This document shows, piece after piece, positions 1 through 5,398 of a DNA stretch of 6,980 nt (the stretch's first letter is position 1; the number at the start of each line of letters is the position of its first letter). Location of the stretch: assembly GCA_900544465.1 (NCBI GenBank), contig UQVT01000107.1, forward strand, positions 1-6,980, read 5' to 3'. Both the position numbers and the translations under genes were made by a program. The DNA comes from an uncultured Collinsella sp. (lineage in GTDB: Bacteria; Actinomycetota; Coriobacteriia; Coriobacteriales; Coriobacteriaceae). The notes beneath the pieces are model-generated. The model was not told the origin of the DNA. It saw only the letters and a program-made list of their open reading frames with translations, and did no database searches.

Positions 1-856
1 ACTCGGCATTGGCGATCGAGGGCTGCTGTCCCCACTCCTCGGCGGGAATCGAGATCTCGACACGAGCCTTAGCATCATCCGCAAGCGATATCTGGGTGAT
101 CGTGCCAGAGCGGCCGTAGTCGAAGTCGGGAGCCTTAAAGATACCGGGGCGCACCGTTGCCATCTGCGGACGGTGGTTGGGGCAAATGATGGTGGCCATC
201 AGGTTGCCGCCAAACGCCGGACGCGTCTGTTGCAGCAGTCCCGTCTCTGCATCCATCGAAAGTACGGTGCAGTCAGCCGTAAGGCCCGTCTGCAAACGCA
301 CGGCAACGCCGGGTGCCAGTTCGCGACCAAAAGCGGCCGCACCGTATAGGATGGCCTCGGGTTTGCGTTCGGCTACCAAATCGCAGATCAAGCGGGCGTA
401 GACCTCCGCATCGTTTTGGCGCAGGCGCTCGTCGCGACAGGCCAGGACTTCGTCGGCGCCCGCGCAAACCAGATGCTCCAGGTCACCGAGAGAACCCTCG
501 GGGCCCATACCGACCAGCGCCACCAAACGGCAGCCACGAGCATCGGCAAGCTCGCGGCCCTTGCCCATGAGCTCATAGGCAACGGGATTCACCGTATAGT
601 GCTCGTCGGTCTGCGCGAATACCCAAATGTCTCGGTACGCATCGAGGCCAACCGCACCAGCGGCCTCATCACGCTCGATCGAGATAGCGTTGACAGGGCA
701 GGCGTCGACGCACCCACCGCATAGGATGCAGCCGTCGGTTACGCGGGCGCATCGGCTTGATCGCTCGCCTTCCACTACGATGCCGCCCGAGGCACAGGCG
801 CGAACGCAGCGACCGCAACCGATGCAGGCTTCGCTATCGATATTCAATCCGCTCAT
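1..856 (-). CDS. etfA: Electron transfer flavoprotein alpha subunit with N-terminal 2[4Fe-4S] ferredoxin domain (partial, C-terminus off the left edge)
   Basis: EtfA pairs with EtfB to carry electrons between a flavin dehydrogenase and other carriers in the cytoplasm. I read 285 codons from ATG at 856; the reading frame is still open at position 1. Residues 1-60 are ferredoxin-like, with CIGCGRCVRAC (C11, C14, C17, C21) and CILCGGCVDACP (C43, C46, C49, C53), enough to ligate two [4Fe-4S] clusters; C36 is an extra cysteine. From about residue 76 the typical EtfA N-terminal fold follows, with the family motifs AFGRELAPGVAVRLQTGLTA (about 175-194) and RPQMATVRPG (229-238). The C-terminal FAD-binding domain lies outside the window. 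The ATG follows the EtfB stop codon directly (TAG then ATG, no gap), so the two are surely co-transcribed and translationally coupled. Ferredoxin-fused EtfA proteins are known from bifurcating lactate and caffeyl-CoA systems (LctC and CarE of Acetobacterium woodii). The family call is very secure; electron bifurcation is inferred from the neighbours. Confidence 0.94.
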   Translation of the reverse strand, partial: MSGLNIDSEACIGCGRCVRACASGGIVVEGERSSRCARVTDGCILCGGCVDACPVNAISIERDEAAGAVGLDAYRDIWVFAQTDEHYTVNPVAYELMGKGRELADARGCRLVALVGMGPEGSLGDLEHLVCAGADEVLACRDERLRQNDAEVYARLICDLVAERKPEAILYGAAAFGRELAPGVAVRLQTGLTADCTVLSMDAETGLLQQTRPAFGGNLMATIICPNHRPQMATVRPGIFKAPDFDYGRSGTITQISLADDAKARVEISIPAEEWGQQPSIANAE

Positions 857-1672
857 CTATGCCATCCCCTCGATAATCTTGGCGAGCTTTTCCGCCTGCT
901 CGGATGCCGTGCCCTCAACGGTCTCGCACGTTTGATCACGGTCGGGCACAAACGAGCGCACGACCTGCGTCGGCGATCCGGCAAGACCGCAACGCGAGGG
1001 GTCGGCGTTCACGTCGGCAGCGCTGACCACGCGCACGTCCGCATCCTCGGATGCGCGGATACCGGCAATACTCGGCATACGCAGCTGGCCAATCTCCTTG
1101 GCGGTCGTCATCGCACACGGCATCTCAAGATAGACCGTCTCCTCGCCGGCATCGCAGCCGTGAACAAGCGCCAGTGAACCACAGGTCGTAAAGCCCGCGC
1201 TCTGCACGCAGCTCACGTCGGTCACACAGGGAATCTCAAAAGCACCGGCCAGCTCGGGGCCGATCTGGGCCGTATCGCCGTCCACTGCCATCTTGCCGCA
1301 GATGAGCAGGTCGAAGTCCTCGTCGAGAGCCTCGATGCCGCATTTGAGGGCATAGGTGGTGGCTAGGGTATCGGCACCTGCAAAGGCGCGATCGGTCAGC
1401 AGCAGCGCGTCGTCGGCACCTCGAGCGATGCAGTCGCGCAGCAGCGACTCGGTCGCGTGGATGCCCATCGACACCACCGTTACGCGCACGTCCATGCCAA
1501 AGCCGATAAAGTCGTCTTTCAGCGCCAGCGCGCATTCCAAAGCGCTCGCATCAAAGGGATTAATGACCGCCTGCTTGCCATCGCGCACGATGGTATTGGT
1601 CTTGGGGTCCATCTTGACCTCGGTGCTGCCCGGCACGGCCTTGACGCACACCACCATATGGAAATCGCTCAT
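857..1672 (-). CDS. etfB: Electron transfer flavoprotein beta subunit
   Basis: EtfB is the partner of EtfA. In ordinary Etfs it holds AMP; in bifurcating Etfs it holds the second, bifurcating FAD. The protein is about 271 aa, the usual family length. Visible family signatures are the N-terminal VVCVKAVPGSTEVKMDP stretch, INPFDASALECALALKD, the GADDALLLTDRAFAGADTLA region, and the nucleotide-binding segment GKMAVDGDTAQIGPELAGA. I chose the ATG at 1672 because the Shine-Dalgarno-like AAAGGGGG lies 9 nt before it. A GTG at 1678, two codons upstream, would overlap the dehydrogenase stop codon (GTGA) but would sit only 3 nt from that site, so it is less likely. The gene lies between the FAD dehydrogenase (2-nt gap or 4-nt overlap, depending on start) and etfA (zero gap), which indicates one polycistronic message. 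The family call is secure; which redox partners it serves is inferred. Confidence 0.94.
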   Translation of the reverse strand: MSDFHMVVCVKAVPGSTEVKMDPKTNTIVRDGKQAVINPFDASALECALALKDDFIGFGMDVRVTVVSMGIHATESLLRDCIARGADDALLLTDRAFAGADTLATTYALKCGIEALDEDFDLLICGKMAVDGDTAQIGPELAGAFEIPCVTDVSCVQSAGFTTCGSLALVHGCDAGEETVYLEMPCAMTTAKEIGQLRMPSIAGIRASEDADVRVVSAADVNADPSRCGLAGSPTQVVRSFVPDRDQTCETVEGTASEQAEKLAKIIEGMA

Positions 1673-1674
1673 CT

Positions 1675-3276
1675 TCACGCGCCCCCTTTCTGGACGAGCT
1701 CATCCAAGAGCTTCTCCGAAAACAGGTTGCCGCGACCCAGCTGCCCATCGGGATCGAGCTGGAGCTTGAGCCGCGCCGACTCGACCATAGCCTCGTGACC
1801 GTACATCGTCTCCAAAAAGCCCGCCTTGATCTTACCGACGCCATGCTCGGCAGAAACGGCACCGCCCATGGCCGTGACCTCGGAAGCCCACTGGGCAAAG
1901 AGTTCTCCGCCGCGGCGGTAATCCTGCGCATCGCGCGGCAGAATGTTCACATGCAGATGGTTGTTACCGATGTGCCCCCAGGCGGCAGATTCAAGCCCAC
2001 TTTCGGCCAACGTGCGGCGATAAAGGGCGATGACATCGGCCAAGCGTGCATTGGGCACCGACATGTCCGAGCCCAGTTTGGTGATGGCGGGATCCGTGCG
2101 GCGGCGCTCGTCGATGAGCATGTTGACGCTCTCGGGCACCGCATGGCGGAAGAACCGCTGGCATTCGCGATCGACCTCGGTGCGCGCAACCCAGGTCGCG
2201 TCGTCGCGGCCACCCGCAAGCTCCAGTACGCACCCCAAGTGATACAGCTCCTCAGTCGCCTGAACTTCGTCGTCGCAGTCGAGCTCCACGTAGACACAGA
2301 CCTTGGCCTCTTTGTCGAGCGCCGGCAGCGAGGCAAACGCCGTCGACTGCTCGCGCTGGCGACGTAGAATATCCAGGGCGCCAGCGTCGAAGTACTCGAT
2401 GGCAGCCGCATGGGACAGGACGGGACGCACGGAATCGGTGAAGGACACGGCCTTGTCTTCGCTGTCAAAGAAACAGCTCACGCCCCAAACGACCGCAGGC
2501 GCCGCCTGCAGGGCAATCTCGAGCTCGGTGATGACGCCGATTGTGCCACACGCACCGATAAACAATTCGATGGCATCCATATCGTCAGCAACGAAATAGC
2601 CCGAAGCATTTTTGGTCTTGGGCATGGTGTAGTCGGGAAGATCGAGCTCGAGCGTACGGCCCACTGCCGTCACGAGCGACAGGTGGCGGCCCTGGGCAAA
2701 AGCCTCGCCGCGCTGAAGCTCAAGCAAATCGCCATCAGCCAGCGCGACGTGGAGTCCCGTGATATGTGGGCGCATGGGACCGTAGGCGTAGCTGCGGGCA
2801 CCAGAGGCGTTACATGCCGCCATGCCGCCCAGACAGGCAGATGCCTCGGTGGGATCGGTGGGAAAGAACTGCTCGGGGGCCTCTTGGAACTCCTCGTAGG
2901 CCTCAAGCGATGCCTGGTCCCAACCAGCAGTCGGCAGCACCTTCTTGCTCAGCTGCTTGCGCAGCTCCGAGAGCACAACGCCCGGCTCCACGCGCAGCAG
3001 AAATTGGCCTTGTTCATCGCGGCGAAGGCCCAAGTAGCGATTCATACGGGAAGTATTGAGGATATGCCCGCCGTGGGGCACGGCACCGGCGGCAAGGCCG
3101 GTTCGGGCGCCCTGAACCGTTACCGGGACACGCTCGGCATGGAGCTTTTCCAAAATGGCACGGACCTCGTCTTCCGTTGTCGGAAACGAGGTGCTCGAGG
3201 CCTCGCCCGATGCGCGAGACTCATCGCGACCATACTCTTCGAACTCGTCGGTGAAGGGTTTGATGGTTACAGACAC
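1675..3276 (-). CDS. FAD-linked 2-hydroxyacid dehydrogenase, GlcD/LctD/D-2-hydroxyglutarate dehydrogenase family
   Basis: This 533-aa flavoprotein should oxidise a 2-hydroxyacid such as D-lactate, glycolate or 2-hydroxyglutarate to the 2-oxoacid and pass electrons to the Etf encoded just downstream. The N-terminal FAD-binding domain (about residues 28-258) shows VTVQGARTGLAAGAVP and the PTDPTEASACLGGMAACNAS segment typical of the vanillyl-alcohol-oxidase flavin fold. The C-terminal FAD-oxidase domain (about 262-525) ends with the family's active-site features: HIGNNHLHVN (H435 and H442, seven apart) and AEHGVGKIK (E477, H478). In D-2-hydroxyglutarate dehydrogenases the equivalent His, His and Glu bind a metal and the substrate. 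The usual HxGDGN reads HIGNNH here, a small deviation. The start is GTG at 3276 with AGGGGGAG 5 nt upstream. No Fe-S domain is fused; the clusters are in the neighbouring EtfA. Gene order matches an LDH/Etf-type complex, so lactate is the favoured substrate but is not proven. Confidence 0.92.
   Translation of the reverse strand: MSVTIKPFTDEFEEYGRDESRASGEASSTSFPTTEDEVRAILEKLHAERVPVTVQGARTGLAAGAVPHGGHILNTSRMNRYLGLRRDEQGQFLLRVEPGVVLSELRKQLSKKVLPTAGWDQASLEAYEEFQEAPEQFFPTDPTEASACLGGMAACNASGARSYAYGPMRPHITGLHVALADGDLLELQRGEAFAQGRHLSLVTAVGRTLELDLPDYTMPKTKNASGYFVADDMDAIELFIGACGTIGVITELEIALQAAPAVVWGVSCFFDSEDKAVSFTDSVRPVLSHAAAIEYFDAGALDILRRQREQSTAFASLPALDKEAKVCVYVELDCDDEVQATEELYHLGCVLELAGGRDDATWVARTEVDRECQRFFRHAVPESVNMLIDERRRTDPAITKLGSDMSVPNARLADVIALYRRTLAESGLESAAWGHIGNNHLHVNILPRDAQDYRRGGELFAQWASEVTAMGGAVSAEHGVGKIKAGFLETMYGHEAMVESARLKLQLDPDGQLGRGNLFSEKLLDELVQKGGA
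1682..1689 (-). promoter_or_regulatory. Ribosome binding site deciding the etfB start
   Basis: The minus strand reads AAAGGGGG here. It is 9 nt from the ATG at 1672 but only 3 nt from the GTG at 1678, which favours the ATG. The same AAAGGGGG core precedes the dehydrogenase start at 3276, so both genes use a similar strong site. Confidence 0.6.
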
Positions 3277-3496
3277 GCGAACTCCCCCTTTAGCTAACTA
3301 CAGTGTTTGCAGGGAGATGTTACCGCATCGTTTCGTCGACGTGTTCGAGACCGTCTCCATAATTGGCGATTTTTACGTTCGTGCAATTCGGCGAGCGGCT
3401 GGATTTCCTCGGCAGACGATGCTTTTAACACATATGGCCCCGCCGTCACTGACCGCGCGATTGCCGCTCGAAAAAAGTTGGAGTATTTTTTGCCGC

Positions 3497-3526
3497 CTTT
3501 TACCTGCGGAGACGCCAATCCGTCAA
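3497..3526 (-). promoter_or_regulatory. Candidate promoter of the dehydrogenase/Etf operon
   Basis: The minus strand has TTGACG at 3526-3521 (5 of 6 to the -35 consensus), an 18-bp spacer, and TAAAAG at 3502-3497 (4 of 6 to the -10 consensus). This would give a leader of roughly 210 nt before the GTG at 3276. The -35 hexamer is also one of the GTCA repeat units. It is a consensus match only; other weaker matches lie nearer to the gene, such as the TTGCAC/AATTAT pair around 3359-3386. Confidence 0.3.
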
Positions 3527-3550
3527 GCATTTGGTCAGCAATTGGTCAAG
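3521..3550. repeat. Three phased GTCA direct repeats, candidate operator
   Basis: On the plus strand GTCA occurs at 3522-3525, 3534-3537 and 3545-3548, with starts 12 and 11 bp apart, about one DNA helical turn. The last two units are nearly identical (TTGGTCA at 3531-3537 and 3542-3548). Such same-face repeats often bind a multimeric regulator. They overlap the candidate leftward -35 element and lie about 10 bp before the candidate rightward -10 element. The function is inferred. Confidence 0.35.
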
Positions 3551-3557
3551 TAACGGC

Positions 3558-3566
3558 TGATACGGT
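3558..3566 (+). promoter_or_regulatory. Candidate extended -10 promoter of the surface-protein operon
   Basis: TGATACGGT fits the extended -10 pattern TGnTAnnnT, and no good -35 hexamer is present at normal spacing. Transcription would start near 3573, giving a leader of about 50 nt that begins just before the 3578-3601 hairpin. The TTGGTCA repeats lie where an activator would sit next to RNA polymerase. This is a weak match. Confidence 0.27.
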
Positions 3567-3577
3567 CGGCATCGACA

Positions 3578-3601
3578 GCCAAAACCGACAGAAGTTTTGG
3601 C
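3578..3601 (+). promoter_or_regulatory. Perfect 8-bp inverted repeat in the leader of the surface operon
   Basis: GCCAAAAC (3578-3585) and GTTTTGGC (3594-3601) are perfectly complementary, with an 8-nt loop. The stem ends 9 nt before the GGGAGG ribosome binding site at 3612-3617. No T tract follows, so it is not an intrinsic terminator. It could be an operator for a dimeric repressor or an RNA stem-loop influencing translation or mRNA stability. An alternative pairing of GTCGG (3565-3569) with CCGAC (3585-3589) would compete with it. Confidence 0.4.
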
Positions 3602-3622
3602 CCCAGAAGCAGGGAGGTTCCC

Positions 3623-3919
3623 ATGGCATATTACTGGCCCCAGTACGGCATCGCCATCGAAGTCGACGACGATCCCCATCTCCTGCCTTTCGACGAAGAG
3701 GCATTCCCCGATACGACGGTCTACCACGTTACCACCGATGTGATCTGCGACCCCGAGTCGTTCTCGGCGCTCGCCCACCGCATCGCGCATATCCACGACA
3801 TCGAGCTCCCTCCCGACTTCGACGAGCTTGTCTACTCACGCCGCCTGATGCTTCACATGCTCTTTGGAGCGAACCCGTCCACCTTTGCGCGCATCTATAC
3901 CGCCAAGGATGCCGCATGA
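3623..3919 (+). CDS. Small acidic cytoplasmic protein, possibly a reduced endonuclease-fold domain
   Basis: This 98-aa protein has no signal peptide or membrane segment and should be cytoplasmic. It is rich in Asp and Glu, has a single lysine (K95), and has six histidines. The ATG at 3623 has a strong GGGAGG site 5-6 nt upstream. The segment GIAIEVDDDPHLLPFD (9-24), followed by TVYHVTTDVICDPESF (32-47), resembles the strand-loop-strand core of Vsr/DUF559-like restriction-endonuclease folds, which run IEVDG..H then RVIRVT. If real, the domain is cut down: the Glu-x-Asp pair (E13, D15) and H19 are there but the usual upstream acidic residue and basic residues are not, so it may be a non-catalytic derivative. 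It is the first gene of the surface operon, and its stop overlaps the next start (ATGA, 3916-3919), so its product is made in step with the membrane protein. I recognise no named function; the nuclease-fold idea is weak inference. Confidence 0.85.
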   Translation: MAYYWPQYGIAIEVDDDPHLLPFDEEAFPDTTVYHVTTDVICDPESFSALAHRIAHIHDIELPPDFDELVYSRRLMLHMLFGANPSTFARIYTAKDAA

Positions 3920-4425
3920 GCGCGAAGAAGCCACCCCACTTTGCAGGCCTGGGTCGTCGCAAGAAGCTCATCGTTGCCTGCTTGGCCATCGTCTGTGCCC
4001 TTGTCGCCGTAGGACTATACGCTTGGCAGTCGCAGCCCGTACCCGAGGCGGGCGCTTCGGTTACGACGGCCGAGGGCAAAACGCGTCAGGAAATCCAAGA
4101 TGAGCTCGACGCCATAGTCCGCGACAACATGATGACGATTTCGGTCGCACCGGTCGCTCAGCTGCAGGAGGACGGCAAGCTGCGCGTCAACGTGCAAAAC
4201 GTCCAAGACAATAAATTTCCCCAGCGATTCCGCGTCATCCAAAACGACGAGACCATGTACGAATCCGGTGTGGTCGAGACCGGCAAGACAATCGAAACGT
4301 GCCCCGCCGGCGACATCAAAGAAGGCGAGGCGTACATCGAGATCCAGGCACTCGATGCCAAGACCCTCGACAGCCACGGCAATCCGACACGTGTCAAGGT
4401 GCGGGTTGAGCAAGCCGAGAACTAG
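3916..4425 (+). CDS. Membrane-anchored protein with a beta-rich extracellular domain
   Basis: This 169-aa protein has a basic N-terminus (GRRKK at 13-17) and one hydrophobic segment at about 18-37. No AxA cleavage site follows that segment; it runs straight into a Gln/Pro/Glu-rich stretch. It is therefore most likely a signal anchor with the C-terminus outside. Residues about 50-72 look helical (TRQEIQDELDAIVRDNMM). Residues about 73-165 look like a beta-sandwich: alternating hydrophobic strands such as LRVNVQNVQDNKFPQRFRVI, then a turn MYESGVVETGKTIE, then GEAYIEIQAL and PTRVKVRV. This strand pattern is familiar from small anchored ectodomains encoded beside secreted proteins in Gram-positive gut bacteria, but I cannot name the family. 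The start ATG overlaps the preceding stop by four bases. An open frame extends in phase further upstream to 3307, but it reads through the promoter region and out of frame across the 98-aa gene, so the coupled start is preferred. It may tether or assemble the exported proteins encoded downstream. Confidence 0.87.
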   Translation: MSAKKPPHFAGLGRRKKLIVACLAIVCALVAVGLYAWQSQPVPEAGASVTTAEGKTRQEIQDELDAIVRDNMMTISVAPVAQLQEDGKLRVNVQNVQDNKFPQRFRVIQNDETMYESGVVETGKTIETCPAGDIKEGEAYIEIQALDAKTLDSHGNPTRVKVRVEQAEN

Positions 4426-4478
4426 CTTTTCCGGCCGACGCGGCACCGCACGCAATTCACCAGCATTCGTCCAATCAT

Positions 4479-4495
4479 CGCGGGGACGGCCCGCG
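4479..4495 (+). promoter_or_regulatory. GC-rich hairpin before the secreted WxL-like gene
   Basis: CGCGGG (4479-4484) pairs perfectly with CCCGCG (4490-4495) across a 5-nt loop. It lies in the 90-nt gap between the membrane protein and the 199-aa secreted protein, ending 8 nt before the AAAGGA ribosome binding site (4504-4509). There is no T tract, so it is not a classical terminator. It could protect a processed 5' end or tune expression of the downstream genes relative to the first two. In GC-rich DNA it could also be chance. Confidence 0.35.
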
Positions 4496-4515
4496 GCGAA
4501 TAGAAAGGAACGACC

Positions 4516-5115
4516 ATGGACATCACCAGGAACATGAACGGAGCCAGAGCGCTCGTCGTGGGCGCGGGGCTCGCGCTCGCGCTCGCAATGGGCGCCGCCC
4601 CGACGCCAGCTATGGCGGCCGGGCGCGTTGGAACCACGAAAGTAATGGTCAGGACCGAGATCGACAACGTTGAGTTCAAAGTTCCGACGGTTATTCCCTT
4701 CGTCGCCAAGGCCGACGGCACGCTTCAGGGCCCCTCAGAAGACGCGACCACCATCGACAATCATTCGGCCTACGGCATCCATGTCACCAACATGAAGATC
4801 GACGCCATGAACACCTGGACCATTGCTGCCGACGCCAAAGCCGGAACCGCACAGAACTCCATCGACTTTAAGGTCGGCCCCGACGGCGCACTCCAGAACG
4901 CCAGCGCCGCAATGCAGGAGACGGGCCTCGATCTTTCCAAGAACGCAGCCTTCGACATGGGCTACCAGGGCATTGCCGGCGGCACGGACAAAATTAAGCT
5001 CAAGACAAGCGGAAACGTCGCCCGCGTCACGCGCGACATCTTCCGCGTAACCGGCGAAGGCGATCAGGTTGCAACGATCACCTGGACGGTCGAGCCCGGT
5101 GCGCACACGGCATAA
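4516..5115 (+). CDS. Secreted surface protein with WxL-like motifs
   Basis: This 199-aa protein is exported by Sec. It has a long signal peptide with a hydrophobic core at about 11-28 and a probable cleavage after A34 (TPAMA then AGRV). The mature part, about 165 aa, has no cysteine, no transmembrane segment and no sorting signal, so it is secreted or held non-covalently at the wall. The sequence looks all-beta: VPTVIPFVAKADGTLQGPS (56-74), an Asn-containing strand DNHSAYGIHVTNM (81-93), then TWTIAADA (100-107) and near the C-terminus ATITWTVEPG (186-195). The two W-T-I/V motifs, one mid-protein and one almost terminal, recall the two WxL motifs of the Firmicutes WxL domain, which binds peptidoglycan. 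Homology is not proven and the rest of the sequence differs. The ATG at 4516 has AAAGGA 6 nt upstream; M7 is a possible later start. The next gene begins inside its last codons. Confidence 0.88.
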   Translation: MDITRNMNGARALVVGAGLALALAMGAAPTPAMAAGRVGTTKVMVRTEIDNVEFKVPTVIPFVAKADGTLQGPSEDATTIDNHSAYGIHVTNMKIDAMNTWTIAADAKAGTAQNSIDFKVGPDGALQNASAAMQETGLDLSKNAAFDMGYQGIAGGTDKIKLKTSGNVARVTRDIFRVTGEGDQVATITWTVEPGAHTA

Positions 5116-5380
5116 GGCCGTCGCCCTGGCCGCCGCCGTCAGCATCCTAGCGTTTGGGCCAGCCATGGCCTTTGCCCAGCAAGAACAGGCGCAGGCCGCC
5201 ACGCAAGTGACGGTCGACCTCTCGGAGCTCGACCGCAGCGACCGCGAGGAACCGTTGGCGCAGACAGGCGACAAACGATGGCTCTTGGCAGCAAGCGCCG
5301 CAGCAGCAGGCGCGGGAACCGCCGGCCTCGGTCTGCACATCAAACACAGCCAGAAACAAAACATGAACAGGCCGCACTAA
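5099..5380 (+). CDS. Minimal LAxTG-type sortase substrate (tiny wall-anchored protein)
   Basis: The 93-aa protein has a clear signal peptide (MRTRHK, a hydrophobic core at 7-23, AFA cleavage site at 24-26) and a full cell-wall sorting signal: LAQTG at 53-57, a hydrophobic span at about 61-79 and a basic tail (HIKHSQK). Only about 30 residues remain between the two, Gln-rich then acidic, so the mature product is a short peptide covalently fixed to the wall. LAxTG is the motif preferred by class E sortases of actinobacteria. I chose GTG at 5099 because it gives a textbook signal peptide; a TTG at 5069 in the same frame would add ten residues with no benefit. It overlaps the previous gene by 17 nt and lacks a strong ribosome binding site (only GGACGG nearby), so translation is probably coupled. 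Its role may be to dock the secreted partners, much as the small LPxTG protein CscD is thought to do in csc clusters. Confidence 0.85.
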   Translation: MRTRHKAVALAAAVSILAFGPAMAFAQQEQAQAATQVTVDLSELDRSDREEPLAQTGDKRWLLAASAAAAGAGTAGLGLHIKHSQKQNMNRPH

Positions 5381-5398
5381 ATTAGCTAAGGAGACCCC

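Larger units (their letters stand above)
3277..3622. other. Divergent intergenic region
   Basis: These 346 bases separate the leftward dehydrogenase/Etf operon from the rightward surface-protein operon. I find no credible gene: open frames here lack a ribosome binding site, have no recognisable protein character and run into neighbouring genes in the wrong context. The region is more AT-rich than its surroundings, with A and T tracts at 3471-3476 and 3486-3491. It contains phased GTCA repeats, candidate promoters and a hairpin, listed separately. It should control both operons. Confidence 0.7.

Noticed and set aside
2410..3297. Long open frame (295 codons) on the plus strand opposite the dehydrogenase, with a second at 1795-2367
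   Set aside because: Both lie wholly or almost wholly antisense to a well-supported flavoprotein gene, have no ribosome binding site, and give composition typical of GC-rich antisense frames.
3290..3297. 8-bp palindrome TTAGCTAA here and again at 5382-5389, each touching a ribosome binding site
   Set aside because: It is short, AT-rich and made largely of stop-codon and Shine-Dalgarno neighbouring bases; two copies could be coincidence.
3471..3491. A6 and T6 tracts flanking nine bases, as a possible bidirectional terminator
   Set aside because: The only stem is A:T pairs with no GC-rich core, and it lies between divergent operons where no transcript should end.
3307..3915. Upstream in-frame extension of the 169-aa membrane protein gene (372 codons in total)
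   Set aside because: The extension crosses the regulatory region and overlaps the 98-aa gene in another frame. The ATG at 3916 yields a normal signal anchor and a classic ATGA overlap.
5069..5098. TTG start ten codons upstream for the LAQTG protein
   Set aside because: It would place a charged, Pro/Ser-rich stretch ahead of the signal peptide. GTG at 5099 gives a compact basic n-region directly before the hydrophobic core.
4735..5364. 209-codon minus-strand open frame opposite the secreted-protein genes
   Set aside because: It is antisense to two genes with clear signal peptides and ribosome binding sites, and its translation shows no coherent protein character.
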